Source: Acanthopleura granulata (lineage: Eukaryota; Mollusca; Polyplacophora; Chitonida; Chitonidae). From it: 64,000 nucleotides of DNA. Below the pieces are notes generated by a model, which saw only the letters and a list, made by a program, of their open reading frames with translations, was not told where the DNA came from and searched no databases. Below, piece by piece: positions 11,201-19,792 of this stretch (position 1 is the stretch's first letter; the number at the start of each line of letters is the position of its first letter). Position numbers and translations under genes: made by a program. The stretch lies in assembly GCA_016165875.1 (NCBI GenBank), contig JABBOT010000080.1, positions 4,923,881 through 4,987,880 on the forward strand, in the 5' to 3' direction.

Positions 11201-14200
11201 AAAAAAAATTGCAGTGATGTTACAGGCTATATACAAGACGTCAGTGGTCTAGATTTACTCAAAGTGCATTGTTATCACATTGAATACACATGTACAGTCA
11301 CTTGTGTTTGTCTCCCTCAGGGTTGATGAGCACCTGTTGGAGAGGTACAGGATGATGCAGCCCCAGTTTATGCCCTTCTCGCACCCGGGTATGTTCCCCC
11401 ACCCCGGAGTCCACCCCATGATGACAGGAGGCCAGTACCCTCCAGAACTCCTTCACCAGCAGTACGGCCTTATCTCCCCCAGCGCTCGCCTCTCTGATCC
11501 TCTACGATCTCCGGCTTTGGCCACAGACAGGTGAGTGGGTAGAACTACGGATACCTCCCTTATATGTGCTTACCATTTTCTCTCAGAGTAGTCGCATCAC
11601 GGATCCTCCGTGCTCTCAAGTATTTACCACAGATATGTTAGTGGATAGAGCTGTGGAATAACCTGCCTAATAAAAATAGCGAAAAGAAAAAAAAAAAGTT
11701 AGCAGTGTACCAGAAGCCATTGAAAGTATGTGAATGTGTAACTTTATCAAGCTCTTGAATTGTGTTAATTTTCTCAGGCAAAGGATGGAGGAAGAAAGGA
11801 TAAAGGAACTAGAAAAAGAAAGGGAAAAGGAACGTGAAAAGGAAAGGGAAAAGGAACGTGAAAAGGAAAGGGAACGAGAAGCTCAAAGGGAACGAGAAAG
11901 GCAGCGGGAAAGAGAGCGAGAGCATGAAAGGGAACGCCAAAGGGAAAGGGAACAACAACTGGAGAAGGAACGAAGGGAACGATGTCGTTCTCGTGAGGAC
12001 CTGGAACGATCAAGGGAGCGTGAACGAAGCCCACACAGTAGGAGAGCTGGTGAAACGATAGGTATACTGTGATGAAAACCTGTTAAACGTATGGCATTTG
12101 CCAGTGATGAGGACTATGTCCCATCTGATTAGTTTTTCCAACAAACATGTAATCTGCAGTGAATCTATTAGTTCTTGTGAAGGGAAGCAGAAAACTGTTT
12201 GAGGAGAGCTAATATATAGTTGTGTTGAAGAGAAGCAAAAACTTCTGAGGCAAACACTGCCTGGAGCATATATAGTAATGAAGAAAAGCTGTAAGTTATT
12301 TTGTGACTTTCACTGAGCAAAGAAAAAGGCTTTTCACAGACTATGGAGAGTGTAAAGATGATGTGTGTTGGTTTCAGCTTCAGCGGGCAGATTCGGGTCC
12401 ATCACACAGGGCACGCCTCGGGAACTCCACTTCGCTGATCAGTATCGCTCTCCATTCCATAGCAACCCGGAGGATGCTCACCAGAATAGGCGGGATGATG
12501 GTCGCTATGACAACAGACCCAGAGGGTATGGATATCCAATAGAAGACGCAGCCAGACAGAGGGTAAGGCTGGCAACTGTGGCCTAACCTATGATGTTTTG
12601 TAGATTTTTATTCAGAACTGCTAATTATTTGTAGGCTCAAAAACTTGCTGTGTTTATAATGTTGTCAGAAAAAACTTCAGATGAAGGTTGTTGGTATTTA
12701 TTTCAGTGTCTCTTAAATTTACCTGTTTTAACTTTTGCCTAAGTTTGCAAGCCAAAGTTCAGCAATGTCATTTTGCAACAGTTAAATAAGACACCATTAA
12801 ATACATGTAGTACACAGTTTTGAAAACTCAGCATGATTTTCGTAATGTTGCAAGATGCACATTCTGTGATGTGCGAGATGTTCTTGAATACACTACAGGC
12901 TATTTCTGAATCAAGTAGATGAATAGAAAGATTTGTTGAGAATGAATCAGGATGTAAAATCCTAAAATCTGTAGATTGGAAAAAAGTTGGGAAAAGTTCA
13001 ACAATTAGTTCCATGCAGCTGATGAAAAAATTTGTTTTCTGCTTGGATTGAAGGGTCATTTACTGTTTGTGGTTTGTATTTCTATAGGCTTTATTGGAGG
13101 AGCGTCATGCTAGGGAGAATTACTTAGGCAAACTGGAGAATGATCTTCGTCATGCCATGGGAAATGCTTCACATGCTAGCCGTCACCTTATTCCTTCCCC
13201 AAGATCCATGTCTTCTCATGATGCACTGGGAAAAGACGGAAAATCCGATGGACAGATCTATCGCCCCTTTGAAGCGAGGGATCGAATGCTTCCTAATGGA
13301 TACAGTTTGGGGGCTGAAACAGAAAGAGGGCAGAGGCATGATCGTAAAGATCACGAACACGACAGTTACCATGGCAAGAGCAGTGTTAATCATGGGTATC
13401 CTGTGTCGGACAGGAATGTACCTCATAAAGATAGGGTCCAGAATTCAAGAGCTGTGGAGGAGCGAGTTTCGAGTCGAGACTTTGCTGCCACTCAGGGGTT
13501 TGTCAAATCGGAAAGCGCGAAGCCTCCCAGTTCGTCAGAAAAGGCTCTGCGGCTGCCTGTGAACAGCCATCGTGGTCAGAACAGTGAAAACATTGTGACT
13601 CACAAGGAGACCACCGAAAGCTTCCCACATTCAGGAGCTTCGAGGATTTCATACGGTGGGAAAGACGGCTTGCTGGTGCCGGCTTACAAAGATGATAGCA
13701 AAACTCAGAGGTTTGAAGAGCCGCTGAAGCTTCGGAGCAAACTTGACATTGAGGAAGAAAGGCTCCGCGAAGCGCGGGCAAAGGGATTGAACTCCAGTGA
13801 TGAGAGTGACTTTGAAGACGAACAGGATGAAGAAAACCGAAACGAACGTCTGCTGTTGGTGGCGTCTGGTCCCCCTCTACCGATGGAACGGAGTCGAAAG
13901 AAAATGCGGTATCTCTGTCAGCTGGGCATTACAACAACAGCTAATAGAAAAGGTGCGTTGTACCTCTTACAGTAAATTCTTCTCTTAAAAACTGGTACAT
14001 GTGGCCAAGCACTAGACTTCAGCTTAACTGTGCAATCAGAAAGGAGAGAGAGAAAAAAAGCAACATTTTTGTTTCAATCTGTACTGCATATTTCTTTGTT
14101 AGGTTGACATTTATGTGACTTAAAATTCATTTCAGGTACAACATAAGGGAATGACCTGTTTTAGTTTTCTTGTAGTTCCTTTTCTGAGAAGACATTCATG

Positions 14201-17200
14201 ATGTCATGGATTTTTTTAAAAAATGTTTCGCTGGTGAACACTTTGAAGCTAACTTTACCAGCTGCAGATATTATCATATTATTCAGACATTGTTAGTTCA
14301 TATATTTGATATAACTTGGCTTGTCAGTATACCTTGATGTCAAAGAATATGTTTTACACATATGTTCGTTTAAAAAGTGACACTGAACTGTGTGTATTCA
14401 TCATTTTATTTTATTACATTTTATCTCTCGTAGTATTTTCACAGCTCAGTTACGTGGGATGGTCTACCTGCAACATGCGGTTTTTGTAGGTTTTCTCCAG
14501 GGCTCTGCCCGGTTTCCTCCCACCATAAAGCTGGTTGTGGAAGTGAAATATTCTTGAGTGTGGCATAAAACACTGGTCAAATAAATAAATACATAAATTG
14601 ATGTCAAAAAGCATGTTTTACACATACATATTTATGTAAAAAGTGATACTTAGTTGTGTGTAGTCATCATTTTCTGTATGATTTAGCCACTGTCTGTTAG
14701 TATTGTCACAGCTCAGCTGCAGCTGTAAAGCAGGAGTTTCGTGAGGTGACTTGTGAAAATTTGGGGGAGCATGTCGATAAATTACTGTCAGATAATCCTT
14801 TGTGTGAACTTGTTTTGATATGTGTCAAAGTTGTTTGATTAACGGCTGTGATAGACCCAATTTGACAGCTGGTCTGTTGCCCCATTTACAGATCTAGAAT
14901 TTGACCGTATTTGGAGGCGGCGTATCATGATGAGGGAGGGACCGCTCAGTCCTGAGACTGTACAGGAGGCGAAATCCCCACCCCTCAAACCGTGGCCCAC
15001 CATTGACCCTGAGGAGCTGTGTAGGGAATCAGACTTTGAGAAGAAGGCCAAATTTCTGAAAGGGTTTCAGCTACAGTTTTTATCGCGAGACAAGAAAAAA
15101 GGTGATTATGAATTACGTTTGTCGTGTTTATGATGCAGCTGGAAGTTTGATGGTTATAGTTGTGAACTGAACCCCTGTTAATGTAATTGTTACACCCTCG
15201 CAAAGCCAATCTGTTAAGCTGCAGTCTGCATATCTGTGACTTCCTCATCAGAGAAGTTGCTGAATAAGTGAATTTAGGGTCCCTTGAGTTGTTGGTCTAG
15301 TGGTCAAGATAAAATGGACTGTTAATGGCTTGGCTAAAACTCTAGTGATCAGCTCTCCTTGATGTCCACCACGTTAAGACTTTACTGTGGTATTCTCCAG
15401 GTAATAGTTAGCACTGTCAGTGATTTAAAATTTGTAACAAAAAAGTGCCTATTTAGAGGTAAATAAAGGTAATTAGATATTATATTTGATTCTTGAACTT
15501 AAATTTTTCTGGAAGGATATCATCCTGCCTTCTGAACAAACCATAAAACACCTTCTTACAATGGGTAGAAATCCCAAAATTAGGAAAGAAGAGCAACTTT
15601 GTCATGGGGGAAATTTTTGTCCACTTAGGGTAATCACTAAATATCGGATGAGTTTTATTGACCAAATTAAGAGGGCATTGGTGTTAGTTCTTTCTAAAGC
15701 TCAGTAAACTCTGTGGAATTTAGTATTAATAGAACAGGGTGTGGAATTCATGTAAGGTGCATGAACACTTAAGAGCAATATTTGCATGTTGACAGATGTG
15801 TTTTTAACGTGGCAGTCCTATCATTTTAAAGGAAATTCACATTGGAAAAGAGAACCTCGCATTTTATGAACATTGTACAAGGAACAAGATACAGTAGTGT
15901 TATGAACTTCCTGTTTTTCATCCCTACAGAGAAGGAGCAAATCCGCCATGCTTGTGAGCAGGAGAGGCTCAGGAGGCTTGGCATGACAGATGATGCAAAT
16001 GAAAGGGAGATAAATCAAGATGGAACAGGTACTGAGTGTAAGAAAAAATGAGTAGATATTTGAGCAAAAATATATTATTTTTGGAAGAGTACTCTGTAGG
16101 ATTATTGAATCATTTTAAAACTGAGGGAGTGTTCTATATGCTGGTTTTCAGTATGAACATGAAACAGTATGACCAAATTAATTCAAAATGTTTCCCAATA
16201 GCGATTTAAGTAAGGTTAAAGAATAATTTCAGAGGGAGTTATTCTTTGCAAAAAGCATTATGTGTCAAAGAAATACAGACTGTTAGGAAAACTGTTGGCA
16301 CTATCAGATGGACTGCCATGAGAAGTTAACAACATTTCTACCGTTTATAGAGGCGGCTTCAAATCCAGTGCTTGCCAGACAGCTGGCGAAGGGTGGTGGT
16401 TTACTCTAGGTGCTACGGTCTCCTCCACTCATAATCCTAACCACTGTCACAAGAGTGAATTATTCCTGAAAATGGTTAATCAATAACCAGTCAGTCTATC
16501 AGTCTTCAAGTTGTGCATTGGTTTTCAGATACTCTATCTCGTGGTGTTAAGAGGAAACATGATGACCTCACAAGGGGAGACAAGTACACTCCTTCGGTCA
16601 TTAATCAGCGCCCTCTGTTGGACAGATTAGATAGTACATCCCAGGGGCACACAAATCGTAGTCATAACCGGGGAGAAAGCAGGTCCATTTTGTTCTCGGA
16701 TAAAAAAGAACAGGAGAAAAAACTGAGTCGAGAGTTTGCTCAGGAATTCCATGAATCGGTTTTGAAGACGACGCGGCAGAAGTCAGGACGACTAGGTAAG
16801 CAGGCTAAAGGGTGCGAAGAAAATGTGTCATACATTAGACCAACAAATGCATATGCTACAACATTGCAGACACCATCAACAGCCTAGGATACAGCTCAGT
16901 TCTAGGTTTTGCGTATTTACAACTTTTCAATTTAAAGTTCTGGGGATTAAGCACAGCGTAATTACCGAAGAGCCTATGGCCAATGCGAGTCCTGTGACTT
17001 CATATCCAGCTCATGCTGTCTTCCTCTCTGGCCGTACGTGGGAAAGTCTGCCAGCAGCCTGCGGTTGTGTTGATATTTCAGTGAGTGTCCAAATCTGTGT
17101 CATAAGGATGATGTCAGGTTTATTGAGTTGTTTCCCCTTGCCTCAATGGTGGGAGTGTCTGATAATGTTTCAGAATGACAGAATTAAAATCACAAGCTTT

Positions 17201-19792
17201 ACTAGGCCAGTCAATCAATCAGTCAATCAATCTGTTCTTTGTTTTCCCAGGGCTGATCTTTGTGGAAGTGTTTTCCATTGCCTCAGTGGTGGGATATTCT
17301 GTGAATGTAACAGAATCACAAAATTTATCGCAGACTTTACAAGGCCAGTCAGTCGATGAGTCAATCAGTCGATTCTTTGTTTTCCTAGGGCTGATCAACA
17401 ATGGTCACAGTGGTGAAGAAGAACTGAGGAGCGACGTCTCTGGCAGCAGTTTGCTTCAGCGGCGGCGACTCTTGCTAGACTCCACCTCTTCCTCCACGAC
17501 TCAGGGGAGCAGCGGAGAGTCCGCGGCGCCACTACGATGGCCTGGAATAGAAGCGGTTCTGGAGTCTTACCAGAAATACTGTGAAGGTATGTATGGGTGA
17601 TCAAATAGAACAAAGGCTACCTATAGGCTCCTGAAATCATTTGAGCTTGCGTTACTGGCTTTGTGAGCTGTGTGGAGTGTTTCAGTGTAAAAGCTAAATG
17701 TTTTTCTGAAATCCCTCGGAGTAAGGAAGAAGTACTGTGAAGGTATGCATTGGTGACCGAATGGAACAAATGCTACCGTCAGGCTGCTGAAATCATTTGA
17801 GAGCTTGTGTTACTGGCTTTGTGAGCTGTGTGGAGTGTTTCAATGCAAAAGCTAAATGTTTTTCTGAAATCCCTCTGAGTACGGAAGAAGTACTGTGAAG
17901 GTATGCATTGGTGACCGAATGGAACAAATGCCACAGTCAGGCTGCTGAAATCATTTGAGAGCTTACGTTACTGACTTTGTGAGTTGCGTGCAGTGTTTCA
18001 GTGCGAAAGCTAAATGTTCTGAAATCCCTCCGAGTAAGGAATTGAATGTACATCATTATGTGAATTCATCCTGATTTCTATGGCTCTCAAATGGAGAATT
18101 GACACATTCTAATACCATATTTTATATGTATGAGAAACACCTCTCCCTATGTCACACTTCATTACAGCACGTCATTCAGCATAACATGCTCACAGATGTT
18201 TCAAAACGATGTCGCAGCACACATCTGTGTGTGCTTTCAAAAGTTTCAGTGAACAAAACCTTCAGGTTTTGTCAATTCCTTGCACTCAGAAGCTTGGATA
18301 TAATGTAATGATAAATTTAAACGGAGATATTTTGCTGATTTGTTTTACAGTTAACATCCAGCTTCACACTATGCCTGTTCCTATATTGTTATATTAGCCA
18401 CTGGCTGCCATGTACATGTATTATACGTATGTGGGAAGGTCCGCCAGCAGTCTGCAGATGGTCGCGGGAAGGTCCGCTATCAACCTGCGCATGGTCGTGG
18501 GAAGGTCCGCCAGCAACCTGCGCATGGTCGTGGGTTTCTCCCGCGCTCTCCTCCCTCCATAGTCCTGGCTGCTGTGGTATAAGTGAAATATTCTTGAGTC
18601 AAAGAAATAAATAAATAAATACATGTATTATAGCTAAGAAACTCCATACAACATGCTCCACCTATATTTACAGTTGCCAGATTTGTCGTCCAACAACGGC
18701 GTCGTAGATGATTGAGAGGGGTTCTATGGATTTCACACCATAGTGTAATAATGCTGCGTCATTCGTATTTTATGACCACAACATTTATATGTTTGTATCT
18801 TCATTCTTGTAGAACTTAAACTGGAAAGAAAAATCTTGTGGGAGAGATGTCGTATGCTAAAGTCTGAAAATATGGATCTGAACAAAAATGCGGAACAACT
18901 CAGCATGAGATTGTCGGTACGAACTTCGCTCTTTAAGGAATTGTTTAAACGGCCAGGTTGGCTTAAGCATTACTTCTGTTGCAGGTAGTTTAAGACTCAC
19001 CTCCCTGATAAGGGCGGTTGTTCAAATCTAGCTCTCACTGGTTTGGATAAAGTTTTCGATCTGGCAAATTTTTCTCTGCCTGGTTTCCTCGCACTATAAT
19101 GATTGTTGCCGTCATTTAAGAGGAATATTCTTGAGTATGGCACAAAACACCAATTAAATAAGTAAACAAACAAAATTGTATTTTTACGTTAAAGCTTATG
19201 AGATAAATATAATATCAGTTGTGATGTTATGTCCCTTGTCTTCGCTTATTCTTGAACCATATTCTCACATGAAAGACCAACTCTCAGTGCAATTTTTTGC
19301 GCCTTTTTAATTTAATTTTGGAGTCACAACTATTGGATTGGTCAGTTTCAGGGCTTTGCAAGAAGTATATAATTTTAGCAGTTTGCACAGAATAATGTTC
19401 TCAAGACATACTTGGATAAACATTTCGCAAACATGCAAAAAGGTTGAAGAATTACAGTAACAATGCAGACCTGCAAATAGGCGCCTGACATTTTTGACAA
19501 CATCCCTTTGGTAAAAGTGGAATGACCCAAGAGGCCTTTGTCCAGTATGTATAACATGGATAATATGGTCATACCATTTGATGGAAAGGGGCACTTTCAG
19601 AAATGTCAGGCACCTGTTTGCAGGCTTGCATTGTTTGTTGTGGCTTTTTGAGTTTGACTTAATTCCTTTCACTGTATGTTTTGGGTGTATTTTCAGGATC
19701 TCATGGAGAGCAAACGGCACCAAGACGAGGAGAGAACTCAGAAACAACGTGCAATAGAACACTTAAAAAAGTGCCTTAAGCCCACAAGGTGA
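5066..19792 (+). CDS. GSE1: GSE1 coiled-coil protein (genetic suppressor element 1), 14 coding exons, 5' incomplete
   Basis: Joined exons: 5066-5278, 8863-9053, 9461-9591, 10390-10581, 11321-11530, 11778-12061, 12378-12562, 13088-13952, 14892-15101, 15930-16028, 16529-16795, 17389-17586, 18813-18916, 19697-19792. Every junction is AG/GT and every codon phase closes, giving 1080 residues to a TGA. Human GSE1 is about 1.2 kb of codons (1217 residues), so only the N-terminus is missing. Diagnostic matches are SSFAAALRKLAKQA near residue 58, STPKR and PPVVTIAPT at 85-115, a PYxxGED/LDPxYxYHPxxLxPHxFPHPAxR block at ~205-242, YPPEL at ~290, a very long Glu/Lys/Arg helix at 315-395, and a C-terminal coiled coil at 1005-1080. 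From family knowledge, GSE1 is a nuclear subunit of HDAC1/2-LSD1-CoREST (BHC-type) corepressor complexes. Three introns carry tandem arrays that copy the adjacent splice site. Confidence 0.92.
5300..6113 (+). repeat. 38-bp minisatellite adjoining a GSE1 splice donor
   Basis: About 20 imperfect copies of a 38-bp unit with core GTTGGTCAGGTACCCTCTGC. Each unit carries CAG/GTACC, matching the authentic donor context at 5276-5283 (CAGGTACA). Stops are almost absent in all three forward frames, and because 38 is not a multiple of 3 each frame cycles every three units. This creates a spurious 297-residue ORF (5255-6148). Confidence 0.93.
6114..8862 (+). other. Rest of GSE1 intron 5279-8862
   Basis: AT-rich intron with no conserved ORF. 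It contains a 31-bp tandem repeat (7600-7735) and a CATGT run (8226-8257). The acceptor at the end is TATTTGTAG. Confidence 0.8.
7600..7735. repeat. 31-bp tandem repeat
   Basis: Four near-identical copies starting at 7600, 7631, 7662 and 7693, core GAAGCACTGCTTCATATGTC, with a degenerate fifth copy. Each unit contains a short GAAGCACTGCTTC inverted repeat. Confidence 0.95.
8863..9053 (+). CDS. GSE1: GSE1 coding exon 2
   Basis: Acceptor TTTGTAG/AT, donor GAGAG/GTGAGG; phase 1 in, 0 out. Proline/serine-rich: DDPISLKRTPPP, SSTPKRGPPP and PPVVTIAPTPS match the order of the same blocks in vertebrate GSE1. Confidence 0.9.
9461..9591 (+). CDS. GSE1: GSE1 coding exon 3
   Basis: Acceptor TTATTGCAG/AGT, donor AGGAG/GTGTGT; phase 0 in, 2 out. 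Encodes a Ser/His-rich linker with IKQERDQRSHSSHSRD; IKQE resembles a SUMO acceptor consensus. Weakly conserved, placed by phase and order. Confidence 0.8.
9775..9921 (+). mobile_element. SINE, 5'-truncated
   Basis: Body from GATCTGCCAGCGACCTGCGG to the GAAATATTCTTGAGTAC block and a CAAGTAAATAAATAAATG tail. It lies in the GSE1 intron after 9591. The preceding ~70 bp, rich in GGTGTCATG, does not match the usual head and may be another repeat. Confidence 0.8.
10390..10581 (+). CDS. GSE1: GSE1 coding exon 4
   Basis: Acceptor GCTTTCAG/G, donor ATGAG/GTGAGT; phase 2 in, 2 out. Encodes FQPYRPGEDYRHSAMGS then GLDPSYPYHPAFLPPHAFPH, strongly matching the FRPY ... GLDPxxxxxYHPSYLxPHPFPHP block of vertebrate GSE1. 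Confidence 0.93.
11321..11530 (+). CDS. GSE1: GSE1 coding exon 5
   Basis: Acceptor CTCCCTCAG/G, donor GACAG/GTGAGT; phase 2 in, 2 out. Methionine/proline/histidine-rich with HPGMFPHPGVHPMMTGGQ and YPPELLHQQY, equivalent to the HLSGVRYPPELSH region of the human protein. Confidence 0.9.
11778..12061 (+). CDS. GSE1: GSE1 coding exon 6, charged Glu/Lys/Arg helix
   Basis: Acceptor TTTCTCAG/G, donor CGATAG/GTATAC; phase 2 in, 1 out. About 75 residues of EKER/REREK heptad-like repeats form a probable single alpha helix, a hallmark of GSE1. The DNA is nearly all purine on the coding strand, so two other frames stay open. SRERERSPHSRR near the end resembles an RS-type tract. Confidence 0.92.
12378..12562 (+). 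CDS. GSE1: GSE1 coding exon 7, with a GSITQGTP motif
   Basis: Acceptor GGTTTCAG/CT, donor CAGAGG/GTAAGG; phase 1 in, 0 out. Encodes GRFGSITQGTPRELHFADQY. The GSITQGTP octet is also a recurrent motif of NCoR/SMRT corepressors. A competing downstream acceptor (CTTCAG at 12383) would shift the frame. Confidence 0.85.
13088..13952 (+). CDS. GSE1: GSE1 coding exon 8 (longest)
   Basis: Acceptor TTCTATAG/GCT, donor AAAAG/GTGCGT; phase 0 in, 1 out; 288 codons. It opens with a conserved amphipathic stretch (LLEERHARENYLGKLENDL), continues as a low-complexity polar linker, then LRSKLDIEEERLREARAKG, an acidic Ser/Asp/Glu tract (SSDESDFEDEQDEEN) and RSRKKMRYLCQLGITT, which starts the conserved C-terminal half. 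Confidence 0.92.
14452..14594 (+). mobile_element. SINE, partial
   Basis: Diverged body with GGGCTCTGCCCGGTTTCCTC and CCACCATAAAGCTGG, then GTGAAATATTCTTGAGTG and an AAATAAATAAATACATA tail. Confidence 0.8.
14892..15101 (+). CDS. GSE1: GSE1 coding exon 9
   Basis: Acceptor TTTACAG/AT, donor AAAAAG/GTGATT; phase 1 in, 1 out. Encodes DLEFDRIWRRRIMMREGPLS and a SDFEKKAKFLKGFQLQFLS segment, predicted helical. Confidence 0.9.
15495..15655 (-). repeat. Dispersed repeat family E, reversed copy
   Basis: The reverse complement gives the family order: a partial CCTAAGTGGAC.AAAATTT block, CATGACAAAGTTGC, CTAATTTTGGGAT and GAAGGCAGGATGATAT. Non-coding, in the GSE1 intron. Confidence 0.5.
15930..16028 (+). 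CDS. GSE1: GSE1 coding exon 10
   Basis: Acceptor TCCCTACAG/AG, donor AACAG/GTACTG; phase 1 in, 1 out; 99 nt. Encodes EKEQIRHACEQERLRRLG, a conserved basic helix in GSE1 family proteins. Confidence 0.88.
16350..16490 (+). mobile_element. Possible diverged SINE
   Basis: GGCTTCAAATCCAGTGCTTG resembles a B box, and CTCCACTCATAATCCTAACC followed by GAATTATTCCTGAAAATGG follows the SINE body order. Strongly degraded. Confidence 0.35.
16529..16795 (+). CDS. GSE1: GSE1 coding exon 11
   Basis: Acceptor GTTTTCAG/AT, donor ACTAG/GTAAGC; phase 1 in, 1 out. Basic, polar segment with a GVKRKHDD nuclear-localisation-like cluster and KKEQEKKLSREFAQEFHESV near the end. Confidence 0.88.
16968..17068 (+). mobile_element. 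SINE head fragment
   Basis: Only the 5' part is present: CCAATGCGAGTCCTGTGA.TTC, then GCTCATGCTGTCTTCCTCTC and GGCCGTACGTGGGAAAGTCT, ending in GCCAGCAGCCTGCGG. The 3' half is missing. Confidence 0.75.
17108..17388 (+). repeat. ~138-bp tandem duplication containing a GSE1 splice acceptor
   Basis: Two copies, ~17108-17250 and 17251-17388. Both contain TTGCCTCA.TGGTGGGA, GT.ACAGAATCACAA-type sequence, an AGTCAATCA run and end in TTTGTTTTCC(C/T)AG/GGCTGATC. The second copy ends at the acceptor used in the gene model. The upstream acceptor at 17250 is in the same frame. Confidence 0.9.
17389..17586 (+). CDS. GSE1: GSE1 coding exon 12
   Basis: Acceptor TTTTCCTAG/GG, donor GTGAAG/GTATGT; phase 1 in, 1 out. 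Encodes SLLQRRRLLLDSTSSSTT and WPGIEAVLESYQKYCE, a conserved helix just before the terminal coiled coil. An upstream in-frame acceptor at 17250 would add 46 residues (17251-17388). Confidence 0.9.
17560..18040 (+). repeat. ~156-bp tandem triplication copying a GSE1 splice donor
   Basis: The exon end TACTGTGAAG/GTATG recurs at 17733 and 17891 (first copy 17578). Each is followed by TGGTGA.C.AATGGAACAAA, GAAATCATTTGAG, GTGAGCTGTGTGGAGTG and GAAATCCCTC. Donor GT positions are 17587, 17743 and 17901. Reading past the first donor meets a stop within six codons. Confidence 0.93.
18424..18623 (+). mobile_element. SINE with an internal triplication
   Basis: The block GGGAAGGTCCGCCAGCAACC plus TGCGCATGGTCGT occurs three times in tandem at ~35-bp spacing before the usual body and GAAATATTCTTGAGTC, ending in AAATAAATAAATAAAT. 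Confidence 0.85.
18813..18916 (+). CDS. GSE1: GSE1 coding exon 13, coiled coil
   Basis: Acceptor TTCTTGTAG/AA, donor TTGTCG/GTACGA; phase 1 in, 0 out. Encodes ERKILWERCRMLKSENMDLN with heptad spacing, the first part of the conserved C-terminal coiled coil. Confidence 0.9.
18955..19165 (+). mobile_element. Degenerate SINE
   Basis: Contains TTCAAATCTAGCTCTC (B-box-like), CTGCCTGGTTTCCTCGCAC, GAATATTCTTGAGTATGGC and CAATTAAATAAGTAAACAAA in the family order. Confidence 0.7.
19697..19792 (+). CDS. GSE1: GSE1 terminal coding exon
   Basis: Acceptor ATTTTCAG/GAT; ends in TGA at 19790-19792. Encodes KRHQDEERTQKQRAIEHLKK, the end of the coiled coil, 31 residues plus stop. Confidence 0.9.
   Translation, partial: DLMESKRHQDEERTQKQRAIEHLKKCLKPTR

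Noticed and set aside
11774..12034. 86-residue minus-strand ORF
   Set aside because: Antisense shadow of the purine-rich GSE1 charged-helix exon.
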